From VAZQ01 sp963763365 (GTDB lineage: Bacteria; Pseudomonadota; Alphaproteobacteria; Rhizobiales; Xanthobacteraceae), in assembly GCA_963763365.1 (NCBI GenBank), contig CAVXOE010000020.1, positions 62,001 to 126,000 of the forward strand: 64,000 bases of DNA, written 5' to 3'. Below are positions 23,199 through 31,017 of this stretch, one piece after another. The number at the start of each line of letters is the position of its first letter. Positions within the stretch are counted from its first letter, which is position 1. The position numbers were made by a program, and so were the translations under genes. Below the pieces are notes generated by a model that was not told where the DNA came from, ran no database searches, and saw nothing but the letters and a program-made list of their open reading frames with translations.

Positions 23199-24788
23199 CT
23201 ACGCCGCCTCGGCCTTGGCGGGCTTCTCCGGTGGAGTGATCGCGCCCGAGACCTTGATCGCCGCGATCTCATCCGCCGTATAGCCGAGTTCCTTCGTGAG
23301 AATCTCCTCGGTGTGCTCGCCCAACAGCGGCGAGCGCTTCACCTCGGTGATCGAGTCCGACATCTTCACCGGATTGCCCACCGTGAGATATTTGCCGCGG
23401 CCGGGATGATCGACCTCGACCACCGTGCCGGTATCGCGCAGCGATTTTTCCTCGGCGATCTCCTTCATCGACAGGATCGGCCCGACCGGAATGTCGTGCT
23501 TGTTGCAGATGTCCATGACCTCGAACTTGGTCTTGGTCGTGGTCCACTCTTCGATCGTGTTGAAGATGTGCTTGAGCCGCGGCAGCCGCGCCGGCGGCGT
23601 GGCGTAATCCGGATCGGTCTTCCATTCCGGCTTGCCGATCAGGTCGCAGATCGGACCCCACACCGGCGCCTGCGTGATGAAGTAGATGTAGGCGTCGGGA
23701 TCGCTCTCCCAGCCCTTGCACTTGAGAATCCAGCCGGGCTGGCCGCCGCCCGAGTCGTTGCCGGCGCGCGGCACCGCCTTGCCGAAGGCGACGCCCTCGC
23801 CGTACTGGCTGTATTCGGAGAGCGGACCGTGCGTGAGCCGCTGCTGGTCGCGCAGTTTGACACGCGCGAGGTTGAGCACGCCGTCCTGCATGGCGCACAG
23901 CACCTTCTGGCCGCGGCCGGTGCGCTGGCGCTGGATCAGCGCGCAGCAGATGCCGAAGGCGAGATGCAGGCCCGTGCCGGAATCGCCGATCTGCGCACCG
24001 GTCACCAGCGGCGGCCCTTCGCGGAAGCCGGTGGTCGAAGCGGAGCCGCCGGCGCACTGCGCGACGTTCTCGTAGACCTTGCAGTCCTCGTAGGGGCCGG
24101 GGCCGAAGCCTTTGACCGACGCGACGATCATGCGCGGGTTGGTCTTGTGGATGTACTCCCAGGTCAATCCCATGCGGTCGAGCGCGCCGGGAGCGAAGTT
24201 CTCCACCAGCACGTCGCAATGCTTGATCAGACGTTCGAGGATCTCCTTGCCCTTGGGATGCTTCGAGTCGATCGTGATCGAGCGCTTGTTGCCGTTGAGC
24301 ATCGTGAAGTAGAGCGAGTCCTGCCCTTTTACGTCACGGAGTTGACCTCGTGTGATGTCGCCGACGCCGGGCCGCTCGACCTTGATGCAGTCGGCGCCCA
24401 TGTAGCCGAGGAGCTGCGTGCAGGTCGGGCCCGACTGCACGTGCGTGAAGTCGAGGATCTTGATGCCGTCGAGCGCCTTGCCGGCCTGGCCGAACGGCTT
24501 GGCGGACGGCTTCGGCAGGCCGTTCGCCAGCGCGGCGGGCTTCGCCGCCGGCTTGCGCGGTGCGGCGGCGCGGGTGGCGCGGCGTGCGGCGCGGTCGGCC
24601 CGCTGCTCGGCCGCGACCAGACTGCGCTCCTTGGCGGCGGCCTTCTTGGGCGCGCGAAACTTCTTGGCGGAAGGCTTGGCGCTGCGCCCCGGCGCCTTGG
24701 CCGAGGCATGAGACGCGGCGCGCCGGGCGGTCGCCGCCTTCTTCTTCACGCGCGCCGCCGCTCTCGCTTTCTTTCTGGTCTTTGCCAT
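23199..24788 (-). CDS. frc: Formyl-CoA:oxalate CoA-transferase with a basic Lys/Ala/Arg-rich N-terminal extension
   Basis: Class III CoA-transferase that moves CoA from formyl-CoA to oxalate. From about residue 104 the protein aligns throughout with formyl-CoA transferase: ALDGIKILDFTHVQSGPTCTQ, VERPGVGDITRGQLR, catalytic aspartate D268 in GAQIGDSG, and GGGQPGWILKCKGWESDP. Residues 1-100 are unlike the family: a lysine-, alanine- and arginine-rich tail (MAKTRKKARAAARVKKKAA) resembling histone H1 tails. ATG at 24788 starts the tail; the extension to 24830 comes from a repeat. Total 529 residues against about 425 for the family. Upstream is oxc. Confidence 0.93.
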   Translation of the reverse strand: MAKTRKKARAAARVKKKAATARRAASHASAKAPGRSAKPSAKKFRAPKKAAAKERSLVAAEQRADRAARRATRAAAPRKPAAKPAALANGLPKPSAKPFGQAGKALDGIKILDFTHVQSGPTCTQLLGYMGADCIKVERPGVGDITRGQLRDVKGQDSLYFTMLNGNKRSITIDSKHPKGKEILERLIKHCDVLVENFAPGALDRMGLTWEYIHKTNPRMIVASVKGFGPGPYEDCKVYENVAQCAGGSASTTGFREGPPLVTGAQIGDSGTGLHLAFGICCALIQRQRTGRGQKVLCAMQDGVLNLARVKLRDQQRLTHGPLSEYSQYGEGVAFGKAVPRAGNDSGGGQPGWILKCKGWESDPDAYIYFITQAPVWGPICDLIGKPEWKTDPDYATPPARLPRLKHIFNTIEEWTTTKTKFEVMDICNKHDIPVGPILSMKEIAEEKSLRDTGTVVEVDHPGRGKYLTVGNPVKMSDSITEVKRSPLLGEHTEEILTKELGYTADEIAAIKVSGAITPPEKPAKAEAA

Positions 24789-24815
24789 CGTCGTTCCTCT
24801 CGATTTTTCCTTGGT

Positions 24816-24882
24816 GTCATGCCCGCGCAAGCGGGCATCCAGTTGCTGGAGTGACTGGGTCCCCGCTTTCGCGGGGACGACA
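24816..24882. repeat. Palindromic intergenic repeat, family B
   Basis: Copy nearly identical to 22002-22062: GTCATGCCCGCGCAAGCGGG, CATCCAGT and ACTGGGTCCCCGCTTTCGCG. It lies between oxc and frc, which are otherwise consecutive on the minus strand. Confidence 0.85.
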
Positions 24883-24890
24883 GTCCGTGT

Positions 24891-26624
24891 TCATTTCTTC
24901 TTCAGCGCACTCTGCGGATTGAGGTTGCCAATGCGGCCACTCTCGCTGCCGGCCCCAGGGTCGAGCACCGCATTGATCAGGGTGGGCTTGCCGGAGTTCA
25001 TCGCCTCGTTGACGGCGCGCTTCAATTCGTCCGGCGAAGTCGCATTGACGCCGACGCCGCCGAAGGCCTCGATCATCTTGTCGTAGCGCGCACCCTTGAC
25101 GAACACGGTCGGCGCCGGGTCGGAGCCGACCTTGTTGACGTCGGTGCCGCGGTAGATGCCGTCGTTGTTGAAGATGACGATGCAGACCGGCAGCTTGTAG
25201 CGGCAGATCGTCTCGACCTCCATGCCGGAGAAGCCGAACGCCGAGTCGCCTTCGATCGCCAGCACCGGCTTGCCGGTCTCGATGGCCGCCGCGATCGCGT
25301 AGCCCATGCCGATGCCCATGATGCCCCAGGTGCCGACGTCGAGGCGCTTGCGCGGCTGATACATGTCGATGATGCCGCGCGCGAGGTCGAGCGTGTTGGC
25401 GCCTTCATTGACCAGGATGGCGTCCGGCCGCTCCTTGATGACGGTGCGCAGCACGCCGAGTGCGCCGTGATAATCCATCGGCGAGTTGTTGTTCATCAGC
25501 CGTGGCGCCATCTTGGAGACGTTCTCCTCGCGCTTCTTGCTGACGGCCGTGGTCCAGTCGGCCGGCGGCGCGGGCCAGTTGCCGCCCATGCCCTGCAGGA
25601 GGGCCGCGACGCACGAGCCGATGTCACCGACCACAGGCGCGACGATCTCGACGTTCGAGTCCATTTCCTTCGGCTCGATGTCGATCTGGATGAATTTCTT
25701 GGGTGCCTCACCCCAGGTCTTGCCCTTGCCGTGCGACAGCAGCCAGTTGAGGCGCGCGCCGATCAGCATGACGACGTCGGAATCCTTCAGCACCGTCGAG
25801 CGCGCCGCACCCGCGCATTGCGGGTGCGTGTCGGGCAGCAGGCCCTTGCCCATGCTCATCGGCAGGAACGGAACGCCGCTCTTTTCGACGAAGGTCCGGA
25901 TCGCATCGTCGGCCTGCGCGTAGGCCGCGCCCTTGCCGAGGATGATCAGCGGACGCTTGGCGCTCTTGAGCACGTCGAGCGCGCGCTTGACCGCCTCCGG
26001 CGCCGGGATCTGCGCGGGAGCGGCGTCGATGACCTTCACCAGCGATTTGGCGCCGGCGTCCGCTTTCATCACCTGGCCGAACAGCTTGGCCGGCAGATCG
26101 AGATAGACGCCGCCCGGACGGCCGGACACCGCGGCGCGGATCGCGCGCGCCAGCCCGATACCGATGTCCGCGGCATGCAGCACGCGGAACGCCGCCTTGC
26201 ACAGCGGCTTGGCGATCGCGAGTTGATCCATCTCCTCATAGTCGCCCTGCTGCAGGTCGACGATCTCGCGCTCGGACGAGCCCGAGATCAGGATCATCGG
26301 GAAGCAGTTGGTCGTGGCGTGGGCGAGCGCGGTCAGACCGTTGAGGAAGCCTGGCGCCGACACCGTGAGGCAGACGCCGGGCTTCTTGGTCAGAAAGCCG
26401 GCGATCGACGCCGCATAGCCGGCGTTCTGCTCGTGGCGGAACGACAGGACGCGGATGCCGGCGGCCTGCGCCATGCGGCCGAAATCCGTGATCGGAATGC
26501 CCGGCACACCGTAGATGGTGGTGAGGCCGTTGAGCTTCAGCGCATCGATGATGAGGTGAAATCCATCGGTCAGCTCCTGCTCGGTTTCGGCCGCGGGTTT
26601 CTGGGCGACTGCTGCTTCAGCCAT
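24891..26624 (-). CDS. oxc: Oxalyl-CoA decarboxylase
   Basis: ThDP-dependent enzyme that decarboxylates oxalyl-CoA to formyl-CoA. In 577 residues it has the catalytic glutamate E65 in SFRHEQNAGYAAS, and the ThDP/Mg motif running from GDS (459-461) to NND (486-488). YGVPGIPITDFGRMAQ and GTWGIMGIGMGYAIAAA are typical of the enzyme. The ATG at 26624 has AGGAGG upstream. With frc downstream it makes the core two-enzyme oxalate cycle. A GntR regulator gene lies upstream on the same strand. Confidence 0.96.
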   Translation of the reverse strand: MAEAAVAQKPAAETEQELTDGFHLIIDALKLNGLTTIYGVPGIPITDFGRMAQAAGIRVLSFRHEQNAGYAASIAGFLTKKPGVCLTVSAPGFLNGLTALAHATTNCFPMILISGSSEREIVDLQQGDYEEMDQLAIAKPLCKAAFRVLHAADIGIGLARAIRAAVSGRPGGVYLDLPAKLFGQVMKADAGAKSLVKVIDAAPAQIPAPEAVKRALDVLKSAKRPLIILGKGAAYAQADDAIRTFVEKSGVPFLPMSMGKGLLPDTHPQCAGAARSTVLKDSDVVMLIGARLNWLLSHGKGKTWGEAPKKFIQIDIEPKEMDSNVEIVAPVVGDIGSCVAALLQGMGGNWPAPPADWTTAVSKKREENVSKMAPRLMNNNSPMDYHGALGVLRTVIKERPDAILVNEGANTLDLARGIIDMYQPRKRLDVGTWGIMGIGMGYAIAAAIETGKPVLAIEGDSAFGFSGMEVETICRYKLPVCIVIFNNDGIYRGTDVNKVGSDPAPTVFVKGARYDKMIEAFGGVGVNATSPDELKRAVNEAMNSGKPTLINAVLDPGAGSESGRIGNLNPQSALKKK

Positions 26625-26659
26625 GGGTGTTCCTCCTGTGCTCGGCCTTCCTTATCGGT

Positions 26660-26726
26660 GTCATGCCCGCGAAAGCGGGCATCCAGTTCTTGAAGCTACT
26701 GGGTCCCCGCTTTCGCGGGGACGACA
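26660..26726. repeat. Palindromic intergenic repeat, family B
   Basis: GTCATGCCCGCGAAAGCGGG, CATCCAGT and ACTGGGTCCCCGCTTTCGCG again, in the gap between the gntR gene and oxc. It occupies most of the region in which an oxc promoter would be expected. Confidence 0.85.
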
Positions 26727-26756
26727 ACCGCATGCGAAGGCACGTTCCCTCGTATC

Positions 26757-27515
26757 TCAATCCAAGTAATCGGCGTACTTCGCCACGTGATCGGCCAAGC
26801 CGAGCGCGTGACTACGGACCAGCTCCTCAGCGCGTTGAGTATCGCGCGCCTCGAGTGCCTCGATGATGTGCATGTGATCGCTGATCGAACGGGTGGCGCG
26901 GTCGAGCTCGCCGATCGTCTTTCTCCGGATCATGCGCATGTGCGTGAACAGATTGGCGGCGAGTTCGGTCAGCACGCCGTTGCCGCTCATGCGAATGATG
27001 GTCTGGTGAAACTCGATGTTCACCTCGGAATATTCGTCGAGCTTGGCCTGCAACTGCCCGTCCTCGAACGTCGCGAACATCCGGCGCAGGGTGGCGATCT
27101 CGGCGTCACGGGCATTCTGCGTGATCAGGCGGGCCGCCATGCTCTCGAGCGCCGCCCAGGCGGTGATCATCTCGATCACTTCGGCCTTGCTCTTGCGCAC
27201 CACGTAGCTGCCGCGGCGCGGCACCGAGCGCACGAAACCCTCGCGCTCGAGCTGCGCCATGGCTTCGCGCACCGGCGTGCGGCTGATGCCGAACTGCAAC
27301 GCGAGCTGCCGCTCGTCGAGCCGGATGTCGTCGCGGCCACGGTAAACGTCCATCGCGGCGATCACGTCCTTGAGCGCCGCATAGGCACGGTGCTTGAGGC
27401 TCTCCGGGCTGGCGAGCGGCTCGACCGCGACCTGCGGCGAAACCGCGGCGCCCGCCGGATAAGGCTTGGGCTCGGCCAGAGGATCGGAATGACGGGGCAA
27501 ATGGCGGCTCTTCAT
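26757..27515 (-). CDS. GntR-family (FCD) transcriptional regulator
   Basis: A 252-residue regulator with a winged helix-turn-helix (LALQFGISRTPVREAMAQLEREGFVRSVPRRGSYVV) and a C-terminal all-helical FCD ligand domain with the conserved DxxxH-type pattern. An N-terminal region of about 40 residues precedes the DNA-binding domain. ATG at 27515 chosen; the frame extends to 27554 through the operator-like palindrome, which argues against a longer protein. It lies directly upstream of oxc, so it is the probable repressor of the oxalate genes and perhaps of the tct genes before it. Confidence 0.9.
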   Translation of the reverse strand: MKSRHLPRHSDPLAEPKPYPAGAAVSPQVAVEPLASPESLKHRAYAALKDVIAAMDVYRGRDDIRLDERQLALQFGISRTPVREAMAQLEREGFVRSVPRRGSYVVRKSKAEVIEMITAWAALESMAARLITQNARDAEIATLRRMFATFEDGQLQAKLDEYSEVNIEFHQTIIRMSGNGVLTELAANLFTHMRMIRRKTIGELDRATRSISDHMHIIEALEARDTQRAEELVRSHALGLADHVAKYADYLD

Positions 27516-27517
27516 GT

Positions 27518-27536
27518 CTGGTATACAATATTCCAG
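27518..27536. promoter_or_regulatory. Operator-like palindrome at the start of the gntR gene
   Basis: CTGGTATACAATATTCCAG is an imperfect inverted repeat with arms CTGG(T/A)ATA. It resembles TGGTATAC-type operators of FCD-family GntR proteins and ends two bases before the gntR start codon, a position suited to autorepression. Confidence 0.6.
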
Positions 27537-27624
27537 AACCGGACGCCGACGCAACCATCCAGCGAGCGTTTATCCGGAGGGAGCTTCGAAAGTGGGCGGA
27601 ATGGGCCAACGCCCATTCCGAGGA

Positions 27625-29127
27625 TCACATGGCCGGGCGCGGCTTCAGCCGCGTCAGCGCGTTGGAGATCATCGGCCAGAACAGCGCGATCAGGCCGAGC
27701 GCCATGATCGAAGCGACGAGCCCGTTCGAGAAGAAGATCCCCAGGCTGCCCTGCGAGGAGAGCAGCGATTGCCGGAACGCCTCTTCGGCTTTGTCGCCGA
27801 GCACGATCGCCAGCACCATGGGCGCGAGCGGGTAGTTGCACTTCTTCATCACGTAGCCGACCACGCCGAACACCAGCATCATCACGACGTCGAAGGTCGA
27901 ATTGTGCACCGTGTAGGCACCTATTGCACAAAAGACCAAAATGATCGGCGCAATGATGCTGAACGGAATGCGCAGAATCGCGGCGAACAGCGGCACGCAG
28001 GTGAGCACCACGATGAGGCCGACGATATTGCCGAGATACATCGAGGCGATCAGCCCCCAGACGAACTCCTTCTGCTCCACGAAGAGCAGCGGTCCGGGCT
28101 GCAGGCCCCAGATCAGCAATCCGCCTAGCAGCACGGCGGCGGTCGGCGAGCCCGGCACGCCGAGCGACAACATCGGCAGCAAGGCCGCGGTACCGGCGGC
28201 ATGCGCGGCGGTCTCGGGCGCCACCACGCCCTCGACCTCGCCCTTGCCGAAGTTGAAGCCACGCTTGGAAATGCGCTTGGCGATACCGTAGCTCATGAAC
28301 GAGGCGGGCGTCGCGCCCGCGGGCGAAATGCCCATCCAGCAGCCGATCACGCAGGAGCGCAGCGACGTCATCCAGTAGCGCGGCAGCTCCATCCAGGTCT
28401 GCAGCACGACCTTGGGATTGATGCCCGCGGCACCGCCCTTGAACGTCAATCCCTCCTCGATGCTGAGCAGGATCTCGCCGATCCCGAACAGGCCGATCAC
28501 TGCGATCAGGAAGTCGAAGCCGTTCAGCAGCTCCGTGTAGCCAAATGTCAGCCGCAACTGGCCGGTGACGCTGTCGAGCCCGACGGCCGCGAGCGCAAAG
28601 CCGATCATCATCGAGGCGACCGTCTTGAACGGCGGCTCCTTGCTCATGCCGATGAAGCTGCAGAAGGCGAGGAAATAGACGCCGAACTTCTCCGCCGGTC
28701 CGAACTTCAGCGCGAATTTCGCCACCAGCGGCGCCAGCAGCGTGATCATCACGACCGCGAACAAGGCGCCGACAAAGGACGACGTGAAGGCCGCGGTCAG
28801 TGCCTCGCCCGCCTTGCCCTGCTGCGCCATCGGGTGGCCGTCGAACGTGGTCGCCACCGACCACGGCTCGCCCGGAATATTGAACAGTACCGACGTGATG
28901 GCGCCGCCGAACAGCGCGCCCCAGTAAATGCACGACAGCATGATGATCGCCGAGGTCGGCGACATCGAGAACGTCAGCGGCAGCAGGATCGCGACGCCGT
29001 TCGCGCCACCCAGGCCGGGCAGCACGCCGATGACCACGCCCAGCATGATGCCGACCAGCATCACCAGCAGGTTGAACGGCTGGAGCACGGTCGCAAAGCC
29101 GTGAAACAGATTGATGATTTCTTCCAT
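27625..29127 (-). CDS. Tripartite tricarboxylate transporter large permease (TctA family)
   Basis: Large membrane subunit of a TTT secondary transporter, 500 residues with about a dozen hydrophobic helices. The family hallmark GVLPGLGGANGVAILLPLTF is near residue 33, and LPMLSLGVPGSPTAAVLLGGLLIWGLQPGP near residue 330. ATG at 29127 (MEEIINLFHGFATVL) is chosen; the upstream open frame has no support. Gene order tctC-tctB-tctA followed by gntR and oxc suggests uptake of oxalate or another small di- or tricarboxylate; the substrate is inferred from context. Confidence 0.93.
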   Translation of the reverse strand: MEEIINLFHGFATVLQPFNLLVMLVGIMLGVVIGVLPGLGGANGVAILLPLTFSMSPTSAIIMLSCIYWGALFGGAITSVLFNIPGEPWSVATTFDGHPMAQQGKAGEALTAAFTSSFVGALFAVVMITLLAPLVAKFALKFGPAEKFGVYFLAFCSFIGMSKEPPFKTVASMMIGFALAAVGLDSVTGQLRLTFGYTELLNGFDFLIAVIGLFGIGEILLSIEEGLTFKGGAAGINPKVVLQTWMELPRYWMTSLRSCVIGCWMGISPAGATPASFMSYGIAKRISKRGFNFGKGEVEGVVAPETAAHAAGTAALLPMLSLGVPGSPTAAVLLGGLLIWGLQPGPLLFVEQKEFVWGLIASMYLGNIVGLIVVLTCVPLFAAILRIPFSIIAPIILVFCAIGAYTVHNSTFDVVMMLVFGVVGYVMKKCNYPLAPMVLAIVLGDKAEEAFRQSLLSSQGSLGIFFSNGLVASIMALGLIALFWPMISNALTRLKPRPAM

Positions 29128-29164
29128 ATACCCCTGCTCGCGCCGGTCCCGTTCTGCCCGCGGG

Positions 29165-29662
29165 TCAGAACCCCAACACCGCCTCGACCGGCCCTTTCGG
29201 CAGAGGTACGAGGAACCACTTTTCAAAAATCAGGAAGGTGGCGAGCGGCACGCCGATCGCAATGGCGGCGACCATGCCCCAGCCGTAGCGGCCGAGCCAT
29301 CGCATGAACACCGCGATGAGAAGCATCGAGGCGATGTAGATCCCGATCCAGGGGATCAGCGCAACGTAGATGGCGGTCGGAATAAGAAGCGCGAGGACCT
29401 GCCGCAACTGCCCCCACTCGGCGAAAAGCCCGCCATCGTCCCTCTGCTGCAAAATCCCCCGGAGATTGACGACGCTTGAGATGAGGATCACGAGCCCGAC
29501 GTAGAACGGAAAAAACCCGGCCTTCGGCCCTTCGTCGCCCCAGCCGATGCCGGCCTGGATGCTGCCGACGATGACCACGAGGGCGAAGGCGGCGATGAAG
29601 ATCGCGACGCCGATCTCGACCGAGCGGTGCGCCGGCCCGGCACCGTATGAATTTTCAATCAT
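29165..29662 (-). CDS. Tripartite tricarboxylate transporter small permease (TctB family)
   Basis: Small membrane subunit of the TTT system, 165 residues with four hydrophobic helices (for example IGVAIFIAAFALVVIVGSIQ and AGFFPFYVGLVILISSVVNL). The GPKAGFFPFYVGL segment is the usual TctB signature. It ends 37 bases before the tctA start, and starts 76 bases after the binding protein gene ends. Confidence 0.9.
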   Translation of the reverse strand: MIENSYGAGPAHRSVEIGVAIFIAAFALVVIVGSIQAGIGWGDEGPKAGFFPFYVGLVILISSVVNLRGILQQRDDGGLFAEWGQLRQVLALLIPTAIYVALIPWIGIYIASMLLIAVFMRWLGRYGWGMVAAIAIGVPLATFLIFEKWFLVPLPKGPVEAVLGF

Positions 29663-29738
29663 TCGTCGCCCATTCTACCGTACGCGACACTCGGCAACGG
29701 CCGGCGGCGGAGGGCCTCCGGCCGTCGGCGAGCCGGCG

Positions 29739-30749
29739 TTATTTCGCAGCGAGGAATCCCGCTTCCTTCATCAGCGTCTGATGGCGCTTTTCTTCGTTTT
29801 CCACCCACTTGGCGTATTCGGCGCCGGTCATGAAAGTGGGGTTGAAAGCACCCTCGCTCATGAGGTGCTTCCACTCCGGCGTTTCGCGCACCTTCTTGAG
29901 CAGTTCGACGTAATAGTCAACCTGCTCCTTGGTGGCGCCGGGCGTGGTGAAGATGCCGCGCAGCATCAGATATTCGACGTCGAGGCCCTGAGACTTGCAG
30001 GTCGGAATATCGCCCCAGGACTTGCCGTCGGCGATCTTGTCCTTGTAGGGCAGCGCCGTGCCGTCGAACACGCAGAGCGGTCGCACCGAGTTCGCACGCC
30101 ATTGCGCGACCGCTTCGATCGGATTGTTGACGGTGGAGTCGACATGCTTGCCGACGAGTTGCACCGCAACTTCGCCGCCGCCGCGGAACGGAATGTAGGT
30201 GAACTTGGCGCCGCTCGCCTTCTCCATCGCAACCGTGACGATCTGGTCTTCCTGCTTGGAGCCGGTGCCGCCCATCTTGAACTTGCCCGGCTCCTTCTTC
30301 GCCGCCTCGACGTATTCGCCGACGGTCTTGTAAGGAGACTCGGCGTTGACCCACAGAACGAACTCGTCGAGCGCCATCATGGCGACCGGGGTGATGTCCT
30401 TCCAACTGAATGGAATTCCCGTAGCCAGAGGCGTCGTGAACAGGTTGGACAGCGTAATGATGAGCTTGTGCGGGTTGTTGCGTGCACCCTTCACATCGAG
30501 AAAGCCCTCGCCGCCTGCGCCGCCGGACTTGTTGATGACAACCATCGACTGCTTCATCAGCCCGTGCTTGGTGATGATGCCCTGGATGGTGCGCGCCATC
30601 TGATCGGCGCCGCCACCGGTGCCAGCCGGTACGATGAATTCTACCGGGCGGGTCGGCTCCCAGGCCGCCGAAGCCGAAAGCGGCATGAATGCTGCGATGA
30701 CCCAGGTCGCCGCCGCGGCGCCAAATCCGAGTCGACGGACAGATTGCAT
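29739..30749 (-). CDS. Tripartite tricarboxylate transporter substrate-binding protein
   Basis: Periplasmic receptor for the adjoining TctAB permease, 336 residues. Signal peptide of about 28 residues ends ASA before AWEPTRPVEFIVPAGTGGGADQMARTI. Ligand-pocket and loop motifs include NKSGGAGGEGFLDVKG and FIPFRGGGEVAVQLVGKHVDST in family position. It is the only one of the five TctC-like proteins in this window with its membrane partners beside it, and it is the first gene of the run leading to gntR and oxc. Confidence 0.92.
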   Translation of the reverse strand: MQSVRRLGFGAAAATWVIAAFMPLSASAAWEPTRPVEFIVPAGTGGGADQMARTIQGIITKHGLMKQSMVVINKSGGAGGEGFLDVKGARNNPHKLIITLSNLFTTPLATGIPFSWKDITPVAMMALDEFVLWVNAESPYKTVGEYVEAAKKEPGKFKMGGTGSKQEDQIVTVAMEKASGAKFTYIPFRGGGEVAVQLVGKHVDSTVNNPIEAVAQWRANSVRPLCVFDGTALPYKDKIADGKSWGDIPTCKSQGLDVEYLMLRGIFTTPGATKEQVDYYVELLKKVRETPEWKHLMSEGAFNPTFMTGAEYAKWVENEEKRHQTLMKEAGFLAAK

Positions 30750-30908
30750 TACGTTCCTCCTTGAGGTCGCTCAGCCGCACAATCTTTCGCGGGCGCCTAC
30801 CTGGCCGCGATGACCGCAGCAAGTTTCCGGATCAGATGGCGAGCTTTCGCAAGTATGTCATCTTAAATTTTTTCAATAGCACATTTGCTTCGCAGTCCAG
30901 TGCGACGT

Positions 30909-30930
30909 TGGGCCAAGACTGGGCCAAGAC
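30909..30930. repeat. Eleven-base tandem duplication
   Basis: TGGGCCAAGAC is repeated twice head to tail in the 268-base intergenic region upstream of the tctC-like gene. It may be a replication slip or paired activator sites; nothing else recognisable lies around it, apart from an AT-rich stretch at 30850-30880. Confidence 0.5.
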
Positions 30931-30984
30931 GATGTGACGCACGCAGATGGTGCAGCGCAATATTCCGAGCGCTAATCGTTTACG

Positions 30985-31016
30985 CCGGCAAAACATTCCA
31001 CGGCATTGCACCGTGG
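30985..31016 (-). terminator. Rho-independent terminator
   Basis: CCACGG and CCGTGG pair around a seven-base loop immediately after the stop of the phytase-like gene, and the minus strand continues AATGTTTTG. The T-run is short, so it is a moderate terminator. Confidence 0.55.
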
Positions 31017-31017
31017 T

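Noticed and set aside
23109..24854. A 581-residue plus-strand frame opposite frc
   Set aside because: Shadow frame of a GC-rich gene; it has no start signal and no homology.
22002..26726. Possible CRISPR-like array from repeated hairpins
   Set aside because: Copies are widely spaced, lie between genes and have no regular spacers or cas genes.
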